Notes: generated from the letters alone by a model not told the origin. Positions 27,650 through 36,714 are shown, counted from the first letter of the stretch. The stretch: DNA of 64,000 bases from Pseudomonas knackmussii B13 (GCF_000689415.1 NZ_HG322950.1:5587501-5651500), one strand, 5' to 3'. Made by a program: numbers and translations.

Positions 27650-30600
27650 ATGCCTTCGTATCTGCGCAACCTGCTCGCCGCCCTCCTCCTGGGCGGAGCC
27701 CTCGCCGCCCTGCCGGTTCACGCCGACACCAACCAGCCGCCTTCCGCCGAAGCCGTCCAGCAGAGCCTCGACGGCCTGTCCGCGCGCAAGCTGACGGATC
27801 CCGACATGCAGGCCGCCAAGGCCAGCCTGGAGCGCACGCTCAAGCTGCTCGGCACGCGCGACGACAATGTGAAGCAGCTGGACGAACTGAAAACCAGCCT
27901 GGCCGACGCGCCCCGGCAGATCATCGAGAACCAGCGCAACCTGGCGCGCCTGAAGGCAACCCCGGACAAGCCGGCGACCCAGCGCTACGCCGGCGAGAAC
28001 GTGAGCCGCCTGGAGTTGCTGCTCAACGACCGCACCACCCAGCTCACCGACTGGCAGAAACAGCTGCTCGACGCGAAGAGCCAGTTCATCACCGCGCAGA
28101 CCCGCCCCGAGCGCGCCCAGGCCGACATTAGCAATGCCCAGTCGCGGGTACTGGAAATCGGCAACCTCCTCAAGGCGGGCAAGGAGACCGGCAAGTCGAT
28201 CTCGCCGGAGCGCCGTAACGAACTGCTCGCCGAGCAGGATTCGCTGAACGCGCAGGTACAGCTGCTGCGCCAGCAACTGGCCGGCAACAACCTGCTGCAG
28301 GACCTCGCCAACAGTCGCCGCGATCTGCTCAGCGAGCAGATCGCCCGCGCCGAGCACGAGACCCTCGAACTGCAGACGATGATCAGCGACAAGCGCCGCC
28401 AGCAGTCGGAAAAGACCGTCGCCGAGCTCGCCAAGGACAGCAGCCAGAGCACCGGTAGCGACAGCCTGCTGAGCCAGGAAAACGCCACCAACCTGCGCTT
28501 CTCGGACTATCTGCTGCGGACCACCGACCGCCTCAACGATCTGACCCGGCGCAACCTGGAGGCCAAGCAGCAGCTCGACACCCTGACCCAACTCGACCAG
28601 ACCCTCGACCAACAGATCAATGTGCTGCGCGGCAGCCTGCTGCTGTCCAAGGTCCTCTACCAGCAGAAACAGTCGCTGCCCAAGATCAAGACCGACCAGG
28701 AGCTGGCCGACGAGATCGCCGACTTGCGCCTGTACCAGTTCGAGCTGAACCAGAAGCGCGACGAGCTGGCCAACCCGCAGATGTACATGGACAAGCTGCT
28801 AGCCCAGCAGCCGCAGGAAACCGTGACGCCGCAGCTGCGCCAGGACCTGAGCAACCTGGTGGACACCCGCAGCGAGCTGATGGAGCGCCTGAACCACGAG
28901 CTCAATGCCTTGCTCAACGAGGCCATCACCCTGCAGCTCACCCAGAAGCAGCTCAAGGACACCAGCGACAACCTGCGCGCCACGCTCGACGAGCAGATGT
29001 TCTGGATTCCCAGCAACCGCCCGCTGGACCTGTCCTGGTTCAAGATGACCCCGACCCTGCTGCAGAACCAGTTGGCGCAGGTGCCCTGGGGCTCGGCCGT
29101 GGTCGAAGTGGGTGAAGGCCTGATCGACCGGCCGCTGCTGTTCCTGCCGCTGCTCCTGCTGATCGCCGGCCTGCTGTGGAAGCGCCGCTTCCTCTACGAC
29201 AAGCTGGCCTCGCTGAACGACGACATCGGCCACTTCAAGCGCGACGGCCAGGCACACACCCCGCTGGCCCTGCTGCTGGCGGTACTGCTCGCCCTGCCCG
29301 GCACCCTGGCCCTGGCCATCGCCGGCCTGGCGCTGGTACTCGACGCCCGCGGGCAGAACGCCACCCTCGGCGCCGCGCTGCTGCAGATGGCCGAGGTCTG
29401 GCTGGTGTTCTACACCGCCCACCGCATCCTCAGCCCCGGCGGCATCGCCGAGCGGCACTTCCACTGGAGCCAGGCGCAGGTGCGCTTCGCCAGCAAGATG
29501 ATCCGCCGCCTGGGCGCCGTGGTCATGGCCCTGGTCGCGGTCTTCACCGTGGCCGAGCACCAGCCCGGCAGCCTGGCCGACGACGTCATCGGCATCGCCG
29601 TGGTGCTCTCCGGCTATGCAGTGATGACCACCCTGCTCGGACGCATCCTCTTCGCCAGCCCGAGCACTTCGCGTCCGTCAGCGATCAAGATGATCGTCGG
29701 CGTGCTCTTCACCGCGCTGCCGGTGCTGCTCTTCATCGCGGTCTGCTTCGGCTATTACTACACCGCGCTGCGCCTGAGCGACCGGCTGATCGACACCCTG
29801 TTCCTGCTGATGATCTGGGTGGTGATCGAGGCCACCTTCGTCCGCGGCCTGAGCGTGGCCGCCCGGCGCCTGGCCTACCAGCGCGCGCTGAGCAAGCGGC
29901 AGAACCCGCCCAAGGAGAACGCCGATGGCAGCGAAGCGGTGGAAGAGCCGACGCTGAACATCGAAGAGATCAACGAACAGTCCCTGCGCCTGATTCGCCT
30001 CGGCCTGCTGATCGTCTTCGTGGCGGTGCTGTACTGGATCTGGGCCGACCTCATCAGCGTCGCCTCGTACCTCAACGACGTAACGCTCTACCAATACACC
30101 ACGGGCACTGGCGACAACCTCAGCAGCTCGCCGATCAGCCTCGGCGACGTGCTCATGGCGCTGGTCATCGCCGCCGTTACCACGGCCTTGGCGCGCAACC
30201 TGCCCGGCCTGCTGGAAGTGTTGGTGCTGCAACGCCTGACCCTGGCACAAGGCAGCGCCTACGCCATCACCACACTGCTTTCCTACGCCATCAGCGGCGT
30301 CGGTATCGTCAGCGCGCTGTCCACCCTCGGCGTCAGCTGGGACAAGCTGCAATGGCTGGTCGCTGCACTCTCCGTCGGTCTGGGCTTCGGCCTGCAGGCG
30401 ATCTTCTCCAACTTCGTCTCCGGCCTGATCATCCTCTTCGAGCGCCCGGTACGGATCGGCGACACCGTGACCATCGGCAGCCTCTCCGGCACGGTCAGCA
30501 AGATCCGCATCCGCGCCACCACCATCACCGATTTCGACCGCAAGGAAATCATCGTCCCCAACCAGACCTTCATCACCGGGCAACTGGTGAACTGGTCGCT

Positions 30601-31015
30601 GAGCGACACCGTCACCCGCGTCACCATCAAGATCGGCCTGGCCTACGAGTCGGACCTGGCGCTTGCACGCAAGCTGATGCTCGAGGCCGCACGCAACAAC
30701 CCGCGCGTGCTGCGTGATCCGGAGCCGTCGCTGTACTTCCTGTCGATCAGCGCCAGCACCTTCGACTACGAGCTGCGCTTCCACGTGCGCGAACTGGGCG
30801 ACCGCAACCCGGCAGTGGACGAACTGCTCACCGCCATCGCCCTGAGCTTCCGCGAAAATGGCGTGGAGATGGCCTTCAACCAGCTCGACGTCTACGTGAA
30901 GAACGGCGAAGGCAAGGAAATCCACCTGGCACAGAAGATCCCCCAGCTGCCCCTGGCCCTGCCCGGCGTACCGGTGAAGGACCAGGACCCGCCGCTGCCG
31001 GGCAGCAAGCCCTGA
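27650..31015 (+). CDS. mscK: Large MscS-family mechanosensitive channel (MscK/KefA-like)
   Basis: A 1121-residue inner-membrane channel that opens under hypo-osmotic membrane tension. It has a signal peptide (MPSYLRNLLAALLLGGALAA, cleaved near ALPVHA), a long periplasmic coiled-coil domain of about 450 residues (Gln/Glu/Leu-rich), several extra membrane helices from about residue 490, then the MscS core: pore helix VGLGFGLQAIFSNFVSGL (about 908-925), beta domain FERPVRIGDTVTIGSLSG and a C-terminal cytoplasmic cage. Size and order match MscK rather than the 280-residue MscS. Gating by K+ is known for E. coli MscK and is not visible here. No strong ribosome binding site precedes ATG 27650. Confidence 0.92.
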   Translation: MPSYLRNLLAALLLGGALAALPVHADTNQPPSAEAVQQSLDGLSARKLTDPDMQAAKASLERTLKLLGTRDDNVKQLDELKTSLADAPRQIIENQRNLARLKATPDKPATQRYAGENVSRLELLLNDRTTQLTDWQKQLLDAKSQFITAQTRPERAQADISNAQSRVLEIGNLLKAGKETGKSISPERRNELLAEQDSLNAQVQLLRQQLAGNNLLQDLANSRRDLLSEQIARAEHETLELQTMISDKRRQQSEKTVAELAKDSSQSTGSDSLLSQENATNLRFSDYLLRTTDRLNDLTRRNLEAKQQLDTLTQLDQTLDQQINVLRGSLLLSKVLYQQKQSLPKIKTDQELADEIADLRLYQFELNQKRDELANPQMYMDKLLAQQPQETVTPQLRQDLSNLVDTRSELMERLNHELNALLNEAITLQLTQKQLKDTSDNLRATLDEQMFWIPSNRPLDLSWFKMTPTLLQNQLAQVPWGSAVVEVGEGLIDRPLLFLPLLLLIAGLLWKRRFLYDKLASLNDDIGHFKRDGQAHTPLALLLAVLLALPGTLALAIAGLALVLDARGQNATLGAALLQMAEVWLVFYTAHRILSPGGIAERHFHWSQAQVRFASKMIRRLGAVVMALVAVFTVAEHQPGSLADDVIGIAVVLSGYAVMTTLLGRILFASPSTSRPSAIKMIVGVLFTALPVLLFIAVCFGYYYTALRLSDRLIDTLFLLMIWVVIEATFVRGLSVAARRLAYQRALSKRQNPPKENADGSEAVEEPTLNIEEINEQSLRLIRLGLLIVFVAVLYWIWADLISVASYLNDVTLYQYTTGTGDNLSSSPISLGDVLMALVIAAVTTALARNLPGLLEVLVLQRLTLAQGSAYAITTLLSYAISGVGIVSALSTLGVSWDKLQWLVAALSVGLGFGLQAIFSNFVSGLIILFERPVRIGDTVTIGSLSGTVSKIRIRATTITDFDRKEIIVPNQTFITGQLVNWSLSDTVTRVTIKIGLAYESDLALARKLMLEAARNNPRVLRDPEPSLYFLSISASTFDYELRFHVRELGDRNPAVDELLTAIALSFRENGVEMAFNQLDVYVKNGEGKEIHLAQKIPQLPLALPGVPVKDQDPPLPGSKP

Positions 31016-31035
31016 GTCTGGACGGCTCCGGACAA

Positions 31036-31056
31036 GTCCGAGCACAATGCTCGGAC
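31036..31056 (+). other. Hairpin just upstream of selO
   Basis: A perfect 9-bp stem GTCCGAGCA with a CAA loop ends 14 bases before the selO ATG and leaves the ribosome binding site CGGAG free. There is no T run. It may terminate mscK transcripts weakly or act as a 5' stability element. Confidence 0.5.
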
Positions 31057-31070
31057 TTACCGGAGTCAGC

Positions 31071-32531
31071 ATGAAAGCCCTCGACGAACTCTCCTTCGAC
31101 AATCGCTTCGCCCGCCTGGGCGACGCCTTCTCCACCGAAGTCCTCCCCGATCCCATCGCCAACCCGCGTTTGGTCGTCGCCAGCCGCGCCGCCCTGGCGT
31201 TGCTCGACCTCGATCCGGCGGTGACCGAGGAGCCGGTGTTCGCCGAGATCTTCGCCGGGCACAAGCTGTGGTCCGAGGCCGAGCCGCGGGCAATGGTCTA
31301 CTCCGGCCACCAGTTCGGCGCCTACAACCCGCGCCTGGGCGATGGCCGCGGCCTGCTGCTGGGCGAAGTGGTCAATGACGCCGGCGAACACTGGGACCTG
31401 CACCTCAAGGGAGCCGGGCAGACGCCCTACTCGCGCATGGGCGACGGCCGCGCCGTGCTGCGCAGCTCGATCCGCGAATTCCTCGCCAGCGAGTACCTCT
31501 ACGCCCTTGGCATCCCCAGCAGCCGCGCGCTCTGCGTGACCGCATCGGACACCCCGGTGTGGCGCGAGCAGAAGGAAAACGCCGCGATGCTGCTGCGCAT
31601 GGCGCCCAGCCACGTGCGCTTCGGCCATTTCGAGTACTTCTACTACACCCAGCAGCACGACAAGCTGAAGGAGCTGGGCGACTTCGTCCTGGCCAACAGC
31701 TTCCCCGCCTGCCTGGAGCAGCCGCAGCCCTACGCGGCCTTCTTCCGCGAAGTGGTCGAGCGCAACGCCGAACTCATCGCCTACTGGCAGGCCTACGGCT
31801 TTTGCCACGGAGTGATGAACACCGACAACATGTCGATCCTCGGCATCACCTTCGACTACGGCCCCTACGCCTTCCTCGACGACTTCGACGCCAAGCACAT
31901 CTGCAACCACTCCGACGACAGCGGGCGCTACAGCTTCAACAACCAGGTGCCCATCGCCCACTGGAACCTGGCGGCGCTGGGCCAGGCGCTGACGCCCTTC
32001 GTCGAGGTGGACGAATTGCGCGAGGCGCTCGGCCTGTTCCTGCCGCTGTACCAGGCCCATTACCTCGACCTGATGCGCCGCCGCCTCGGCCTGACCACGG
32101 CCGAGGAAGGCGACCTCGAACTCGTGCAACGTCTGCTGCAGGTGATGCAGAGCGGCGCGGTGGACTACAGCCTGTTCTTCCGCCGCCTCGGCGAGCAGGC
32201 GCCGGAACAGGCGCTGGCCACGGTCCGCGAGGATTTCGTCGACCTCGCCGACTTCGATGCCTGGGCCGCCGAATACCTCGCTCGCACCGCGCGCGAAGGC
32301 GGCAACCAGGACGAGCGCCGCGCGCGCATGCATGCGGTGAATCCGCTGTACGTGCTGCGCAACTACCTGGCCCAGGAAGCCATTGCAGCTGCCGAACAGG
32401 GCGACTACTCGGTGGTGCGCCAGCTGCACGAGGTGCTGAGCAAGCCCTTCGAGGAGCAGCCGGGCGTGGAACACCTGACCCGCCGCCCGCCGGACTGGGG
32501 CCGCCACCTGGAGATCAGCTGTTCCTCCTGA
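31071..32531 (+). CDS. selO: Protein adenylyltransferase SelO (YdiU pseudokinase)
   Basis: A 486-residue SelO/UPF0061 protein with a flipped-ATP kinase fold that AMPylates Ser/Thr/Tyr residues of proteins; in E. coli it responds to oxidative stress. Family signatures are YSGHQFGAYNPRLGDGRG, GAGQTPYSRMGDGRAVLRS and NTDNMSILGITFDYGP. The C-terminus ends ISCSS, keeping the cysteine that replaces the eukaryotic selenocysteine and is reported to form a regulatory disulfide. ATG at 31071 follows CGGAG; the earlier in-frame ATG at 31047 lies within the upstream hairpin. It stands alone between mscK and metY. Confidence 0.95.
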   Translation: MKALDELSFDNRFARLGDAFSTEVLPDPIANPRLVVASRAALALLDLDPAVTEEPVFAEIFAGHKLWSEAEPRAMVYSGHQFGAYNPRLGDGRGLLLGEVVNDAGEHWDLHLKGAGQTPYSRMGDGRAVLRSSIREFLASEYLYALGIPSSRALCVTASDTPVWREQKENAAMLLRMAPSHVRFGHFEYFYYTQQHDKLKELGDFVLANSFPACLEQPQPYAAFFREVVERNAELIAYWQAYGFCHGVMNTDNMSILGITFDYGPYAFLDDFDAKHICNHSDDSGRYSFNNQVPIAHWNLAALGQALTPFVEVDELREALGLFLPLYQAHYLDLMRRRLGLTTAEEGDLELVQRLLQVMQSGAVDYSLFFRRLGEQAPEQALATVREDFVDLADFDAWAAEYLARTAREGGNQDERRARMHAVNPLYVLRNYLAQEAIAAAEQGDYSVVRQLHEVLSKPFEEQPGVEHLTRRPPDWGRHLEISCSS

Positions 32532-32585
32532 GGCGGTTATAAGCTCAGGCGAAATCGATCTGGCGGCGCCCTGCGACAATTGCTC

Positions 32586-32602
32586 CCGGTCATTGACCGG
32601 GC
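32586..32602. promoter_or_regulatory. 17-bp palindrome upstream of metY
   Basis: CCCGGTCA-T-TGACCGGG is a perfect inverted repeat 53 bases before the metY start. It could be an operator or a small leader hairpin; the binding factor is unknown. Confidence 0.4.
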
Positions 32603-32655
32603 CGCGGCGCCGCTCGCATCCTCAGGGCCTTTCTGCCCACAAGGATGCAAGCGCG

Positions 32656-33933
32656 ATGAAACCGGAAACCCTGGCCGTCCATGCCGGCTACAGCCCCGAC
32701 CCGACCACCAAGGCCGTGGCCGTGCCGATCTACCAGACCACCTCCTACGCCTTCGACGACACCCAGCACGGCGCCGACCTGTTCGACCTCAAGGTCGCCG
32801 GCAACATCTACACGCGCATCATGAACCCCACCAACGACGTGCTGGAGCAGCGCGTCGCGGCGCTGGAAGGCGGGGTCGGCGCGCTCGCCGTGGCCTCGGG
32901 CATGGCCGCCATCACCTATGCCATCCAGACCGTCGCCGAGGCCGGCGACAACATCGTCTCGGTGGCCAAGCTCTATGGCGGTACCTACAATCTGCTGGCG
33001 CACACCCTGCCGCGCTTCGGCATCCAGACCCGCTTTGCCCCGCACGACGACATCGCTGCGCTGGAAGCGCTGATCGACGAGCGCACCAAGGCAGTCTTCT
33101 GCGAATCCATCGGCAACCCGGCGGGTAACATCGTCGATCTCCAGGCCCTGGCCGACGCCGCGCACCGCCACGGCGTGCCGCTGATCGTCGACAACACCGT
33201 CGCCACGCCCATCCTCTGCCGGCCCTTCGAGCACGGCGCGGACATCGTGGTGCACTCGCTGACCAAGTACATCGGCGGCCACGGCACCAGCATCGGCGGC
33301 ATCGTGGTCGACTCCGGCAAGTTCCCCTGGGCGCAGCACAAGGAGCGCTTCCCGCTGCTCAACACGCCGGACCCGTCCTACCACGGCGTGACCTACACCG
33401 AAGCCTTCGGCCCGGCGGCCTTCATCGGCCGCTGCCGCGTGGTGCCGCTGCGCAACACCGGCGCGGCGCTCTCGCCGTTCAACGCCTTCCTCATCCTGCA
33501 GGGCCTGGAAACCCTGGCGCTGCGGATGGAGCGCCATTGCGACAATGCCCTCGCGGTCGCCCACTACCTGCAGCAACACCCGCAAGTGGCCTGGGTGAAG
33601 TACGCCGGCCTGCCCGATCATCCGGAACATGCGCTGGCGCAGCGCTATACCGGCGGCAAGCCCGCGTCGATCCTCTCCTTCGGCATCCAGGGCGGCCAGG
33701 AAGCCGGCGCGCGCTTCATCGACGCGCTCAAGCTGGTGGTGCGCCTGGTCAACATCGGCGACGCCAAGTCGCTCGCCTGCCATCCGGCCTCCACCACCCA
33801 CCGCCAGCTCAACGACGAAGAGCTGGAGAAGGCCGGCGTGCCGCGTGACATGGTGCGTCTGTCGATCGGCATCGAGCACCGCGACGACATCATCGCCGAC
33901 CTGGAGCAGGCGCTGGCCGCCGCCGCGGCTTGA
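32656..33933 (+). CDS. metY: O-acetyl/O-succinylhomoserine sulfhydrylase
   Basis: A 425-residue PLP enzyme of the Cys/Met metabolism family that makes homocysteine directly from acylated homoserine and sulfide. The PLP lysine is Lys204 in HSLTKYIGGHGTSIGG. The N-terminus METLAVHAGY-type pattern (here KPETLAVHAGYSPDPTTKA) and the length of about 425 residues distinguish MetY from the shorter MetB/MetZ. ATG at 32656 follows AAGGA. Ten residues from the C-terminus the chain reads IIADLEQALAAA, as expected. The gene is complete. Confidence 0.93.
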   Translation: MKPETLAVHAGYSPDPTTKAVAVPIYQTTSYAFDDTQHGADLFDLKVAGNIYTRIMNPTNDVLEQRVAALEGGVGALAVASGMAAITYAIQTVAEAGDNIVSVAKLYGGTYNLLAHTLPRFGIQTRFAPHDDIAALEALIDERTKAVFCESIGNPAGNIVDLQALADAAHRHGVPLIVDNTVATPILCRPFEHGADIVVHSLTKYIGGHGTSIGGIVVDSGKFPWAQHKERFPLLNTPDPSYHGVTYTEAFGPAAFIGRCRVVPLRNTGAALSPFNAFLILQGLETLALRMERHCDNALAVAHYLQQHPQVAWVKYAGLPDHPEHALAQRYTGGKPASILSFGIQGGQEAGARFIDALKLVVRLVNIGDAKSLACHPASTTHRQLNDEELEKAGVPRDMVRLSIGIEHRDDIIADLEQALAAAAA

Positions 33934-33942
33934 TATCCGGCG

Positions 33943-33985
33943 GGCGCGGCTCCAGATTGGGGGAAGCCATATCCGGAGCCGCGCC
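33943..33985 (+). promoter_or_regulatory. Hairpin that covers the trxC ribosome binding site
   Basis: A perfect 11-bp inverted repeat: GGCGCGGCTCC at 33943-33953 pairs with 33975-33985, with a 21-base loop. The right arm contains the Shine-Dalgarno GGAG and ends at the base before the ATG. When folded it should hide the ribosome binding site, so translation may be controlled by structure. Confidence 0.65.
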
Positions 33986-34420
33986 ATGACCGATCCCCTG
34001 CTGATTCCCTGCCCACACTGCGGCGGCCTCAACCGCCTGCCGAGCGAACGCCTGAGCGACCATCCCCGCTGCGGCCGCTGCAAGAACGAAGTGCTGCCGG
34101 GCACGCCCTTCGCCGTCGCCGACGCCGGCTTCGCCGCGCAACTCAAGGGCGACCTGCCGCTGCTGCTGGATGTCTGGGCCGACTGGTGCGGCCCCTGCAA
34201 GGCGTTCGCGCCGACCTTCGAGCAGGCCGCCGCTCGGCTGAACGGCAGATGCCGCCTGGCCAAGCTCGACAGCGAAGCCAACCAGCACCTCGCCGGGCGC
34301 CTGGGCATCCGCTCGATCCCCACGCTGATCCTGTTCAAGGATGGTCGCGAAGTTGCGCGGCAGAGCGGTGCCATGCCGCTTCCGCAACTGCTCGACTGGC
34401 TGTCGCGCCAGGGCGTCTGA
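33986..34420 (+). CDS. trxC: Thioredoxin 2 (TrxC-like, zinc-binding N-terminus)
   Basis: A 144-residue TrxC-type thioredoxin that reduces protein disulfides in the cytoplasm, often under oxidative stress. The N-terminal zinc ribbon has Cys9, Cys12, Cys29 and Cys32 (CPHCGG and CGRCK). The active site is WCGPC with Cys68 and Cys71, and the cis-proline loop is IRSIPTLILF. ATG at 33986 follows GGAG, which lies in the right arm of an 11-bp hairpin. It lies 52 bases after metY on the same strand. I do not recall a trxC at this place in P. aeruginosa, so it may be an insertion or a difference between species. Confidence 0.9.
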   Translation: MTDPLLIPCPHCGGLNRLPSERLSDHPRCGRCKNEVLPGTPFAVADAGFAAQLKGDLPLLLDVWADWCGPCKAFAPTFEQAAARLNGRCRLAKLDSEANQHLAGRLGIRSIPTLILFKDGREVARQSGAMPLPQLLDWLSRQGV

Positions 34421-34427
34421 TCCGCCG

Positions 34428-34464
34428 TGACCGCTTCGGTCAGCCCGGCTGAGCGAAGCGGTCA
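34428..34464. terminator. Hairpin after trxC
   Basis: A perfect 11-bp inverted repeat, TGACCGCTTCG at 34428-34438 with its complement at 34454-34464, lies just after the trxC stop. It lacks a T run, so it may be a rho-dependent or RNA-stability site. Confidence 0.45.
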
Positions 34465-34523
34465 TTGCCGCCATTGGCGGCGCGGCTAGGCTTTCGGAAA
34501 TCCCATGAGAGCGAGGCCGCCCC

Positions 34524-34967
34524 ATGTATTTCCCCGAAGACTACGTCCGCCAGCTGACCGAGGAGCACATCGCCTTCGTCAAGCGCACCGGGCTCAAGGC
34601 CGAACTCCTCGAGCGCGGCCACGTGCGCCTGCGCATGCCCCTCAAGGGCAACGAGAACCACCTCGGAACCATGTACGCCGCTGCACTCTTCACCCTGGCC
34701 GAAATCCCCGGAGGCGTCCTGCGCCTCACCTGCTTCGAAAGCCACAGCTATTACCCGATCGTCAAGGAAGCCAGCCTGCGCTTCCTCCGCCCCGCCACCA
34801 GTGACGTGCTGGTCGACGCCCGTCTGAGCGACGCCGAGATAGACCGCATCGCCGAAGAGGCAGCGAGCAAAGGCAAGTCCGAGTACGTGCTGGACCTGCA
34901 ACTCAAGGACACCCAGGGCGTGGTGGTTGCCGAGAGCCACGCCGTCTATCAGCTGCGTAGCCGCTGA
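34524..34967 (+). CDS. Hotdog-fold thioesterase-like protein (DUF4442/YiiD-C type)
   Basis: A 147-residue hotdog-fold protein. The region NENHLGTMYAAALFTLAEIPGG matches the central helix of acyl-CoA thioesterases of the PaaI/YiiD-C type, where Asn/His and Glu lie at the active site. The C-terminal strands VLDLQLKDTQGVVVAESHAVY complete the fold. The natural substrate is unknown. ATG at 34524 (MYFPEDYVRQLTEEHI) is preceded by a GAGAGCGAGG stretch. Its position between metY and a usp gene resembles P. aeruginosa. Confidence 0.8.
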   Translation: MYFPEDYVRQLTEEHIAFVKRTGLKAELLERGHVRLRMPLKGNENHLGTMYAAALFTLAEIPGGVLRLTCFESHSYYPIVKEASLRFLRPATSDVLVDARLSDAEIDRIAEEAASKGKSEYVLDLQLKDTQGVVVAESHAVYQLRSR

Positions 34968-34977
34968 TCAGCGTCAC

Positions 34978-34991
34978 TTGCGTTGGATCAA
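34978..34991 (+). promoter_or_regulatory. Probable ANR/FNR box upstream of the usp gene
   Basis: TTGCG-TTGG-ATCAA fits the TTGAT-N4-ATCAA consensus, with one perfect half. Its centre at 34984.5 would place a -41.5 activated start near 35026, 18 bases before the ATG. CAAAGT at about 35013-35018 could be the -10. The P. aeruginosa homologue is known as a low-oxygen, ANR-controlled usp gene. Confidence 0.6.
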
Positions 34992-35043
34992 GATGCCTTC
35001 ACGGGGATGGACCAAAGTGTCCTGACCTGTGGAGGACGCCCCT

Positions 35044-35853
35044 ATGCCCAAGCTCATTCTGGTCGCCCACGACCTTAGCGTGGAGGCCGATGTAGCCGTG
35101 CGCCGCGCCGCGCAACTGGCCGCCGAGCACGACGCCGAAGTCTGTCTGCTGCACGTCATCAAGAGTTCCCCGACCGCCGAGCTGCTTGGCAGGACCCGGC
35201 AAACCGCCGAAGCCGCCTTGCGCGACAGCGCTCAGGCAGCGGGACTGCAACGCTGCGAACTCCTGATCGGCGAAGGGTTGCCGGCAACGGTGATCGCCAG
35301 CACCGCCGAAGAAATGCAGGCCGACTTGCTGGTGACGGGTGCACACCATCCCCAGGTGGTGGAGCACTTTGACGGCACCACCCTGGAGCAGATCCTGCGC
35401 TGCTGCCGAGTGCCGGCACTGCTGGCGCTGGACGACCAGCTCCAGCCCTACCAGCGGGTGCTCAGCGCCCTGGACTTCTCGGTGGCCGCCTGCAACGCCT
35501 GGCGCGCGGCCTGCTGCTGGCTGCCGCCGCACAGCGAACTGCTGGCCGTGCATGCCTACGACACCGGTTCGGATAACAGGCGGGTGCAAGAACGCCTGGA
35601 GGAGCAGCAGGCTCTTCTGGAGCAACTCATGCAGGACGAATGCGCCCAGGTCGGCGAAGCCCTGCCGCATCGCAAGAGCCTGGTGAGCTCGCTGAATATC
35701 CGCGTCCTGCTCGACCAGAGCCTGGCCGACTGGCAGCCCCAGCTGCTGGTGCTCGGCAGCCGCGGACGCGCCGCATTGCAACAGGCCCTGCTGGGCAGCA
35801 CGGCACGCTACTACCTGCGCCGCCCGCCCTGCGACCTGCTGGTCAGCGCCTGA
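35044..35853 (+). CDS. Universal stress protein with two Usp domains
   Basis: A 269-residue protein with tandem UspA domains (about 1-135 and 140-269). The second ends with the ATP-binding pattern G-x2-G-x9-G-S: GSRGRAALQQALLGST near residue 238. The first has lost it (VTGAHHPQVVEHFDGTT), so probably only one nucleotide is bound. Such proteins in P. aeruginosa help survival under oxygen limitation or stationary phase. ATG at 35044 is preceded by GGAGG. An ANR-type box upstream suggests anaerobic induction. Confidence 0.88.
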   Translation: MPKLILVAHDLSVEADVAVRRAAQLAAEHDAEVCLLHVIKSSPTAELLGRTRQTAEAALRDSAQAAGLQRCELLIGEGLPATVIASTAEEMQADLLVTGAHHPQVVEHFDGTTLEQILRCCRVPALLALDDQLQPYQRVLSALDFSVAACNAWRAACCWLPPHSELLAVHAYDTGSDNRRVQERLEEQQALLEQLMQDECAQVGEALPHRKSLVSSLNIRVLLDQSLADWQPQLLVLGSRGRAALQQALLGSTARYYLRRPPCDLLVSA

Positions 35854-35857
35854 GGCC

Positions 35858-36625
35858 TCAGGCCTCGAGCAGGTTGTGCAGTTCGACGAACTGCTGGGTC
35901 AGCTTGTGCCGCGGGTCGAGGAAGATCAGCGGCTTACACTCCTGGTGCGACTCGCGCATCTTCACCGAGCTCATCAGGTAGACCGGCAGCACCGGCAGCT
36001 CCTCTTCCACCAGTTCGTCGAGCAGCTGCTGCGGCAGGCTGGCGCGCGGCTGGAACTGGTTGACCACGATCCCCTCCACTTCGAGGTCCTCGTTGTGGTC
36101 TTCCTTGAGCTCTTCGATCTCGCGCAACAGGCCGTACAGCGCCTGGCGGGAGAAGCTATCGCAGTCGAAGGGAATCAGGCAGCGATCGGCAGCGATCAGC
36201 GCAGAAACCGTGTAGAAGTTCAGCGCTGGCGGCGTATCCAGGTAGATCCGGTCGTAGTCCTCTGCCAGCTCGTCGAGCAACTTACGCAGCTTGTTGATCT
36301 TGTGCTTGGCCTCGAGCTTGGGCTGCAGATCGGCCAGCTCGGCGGTGGCGGTGACCACGTGGAGGTTGTCGTACGGGGTCTCGTAGATGTCGACCTTGCC
36401 CTTGCGCGCGAAGGGGCCGCTGGCCAGGGTCTGCTTGAAGAAGTCGGCGATGCCCATGGGCACGTCCTCGCCGGTCAGACCGGTGAGGTAATGGGTCGAG
36501 TTCCCTTGCGCATCAAGGTCCACCAGCAGCGTGCGGTAGCCTTCGGCGGCGCTCACCGCGGCCAGGTTGCAGGCGATGCTGGACTTGCCCACGCCACCTT
36601 TCTGATTGAAAACCACGCGACGCAT
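35858..36625 (-). CDS. ParA/MinD-family ATPase (chromosomal, orphan)
   Basis: A 255-residue deviant-Walker ATPase. The Walker A motif is KGGVGKSS with Lys9 as signature Lys and Lys14, followed by VDLDAQGNSTHYL and LDTPPALNFYT for switch II. No parB follows it, so it is an orphan ParA, which usually positions a protein or complex on the nucoid or membrane and does not segregate plasmids. It ends only four bases from the usp gene on the opposite strand (convergent). ATG at 36625 with GGAGGG upstream. The cargo is unknown. Confidence 0.88.
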   Translation of the reverse strand: MRRVVFNQKGGVGKSSIACNLAAVSAAEGYRTLLVDLDAQGNSTHYLTGLTGEDVPMGIADFFKQTLASGPFARKGKVDIYETPYDNLHVVTATAELADLQPKLEAKHKINKLRKLLDELAEDYDRIYLDTPPALNFYTVSALIAADRCLIPFDCDSFSRQALYGLLREIEELKEDHNEDLEVEGIVVNQFQPRASLPQQLLDELVEEELPVLPVYLMSSVKMRESHQECKPLIFLDPRHKLTQQFVELHNLLEA

Positions 36626-36714
36626 CGGGCATCCCTCCTGCCGTTTAGGAGTCTCGGATTCTATGCAATGGCCATGACGAGGGCGAGCACTTGCGCGCGC
36701 CGTCGGTCATGCAT

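Noticed and set aside
35858..36625. ParA-like gene as sign of an integrated plasmid or partition locus
   Set aside because: No parB, parS-like repeats or plasmid genes nearby; an orphan ParA at this place is part of the P. aeruginosa-type core order.
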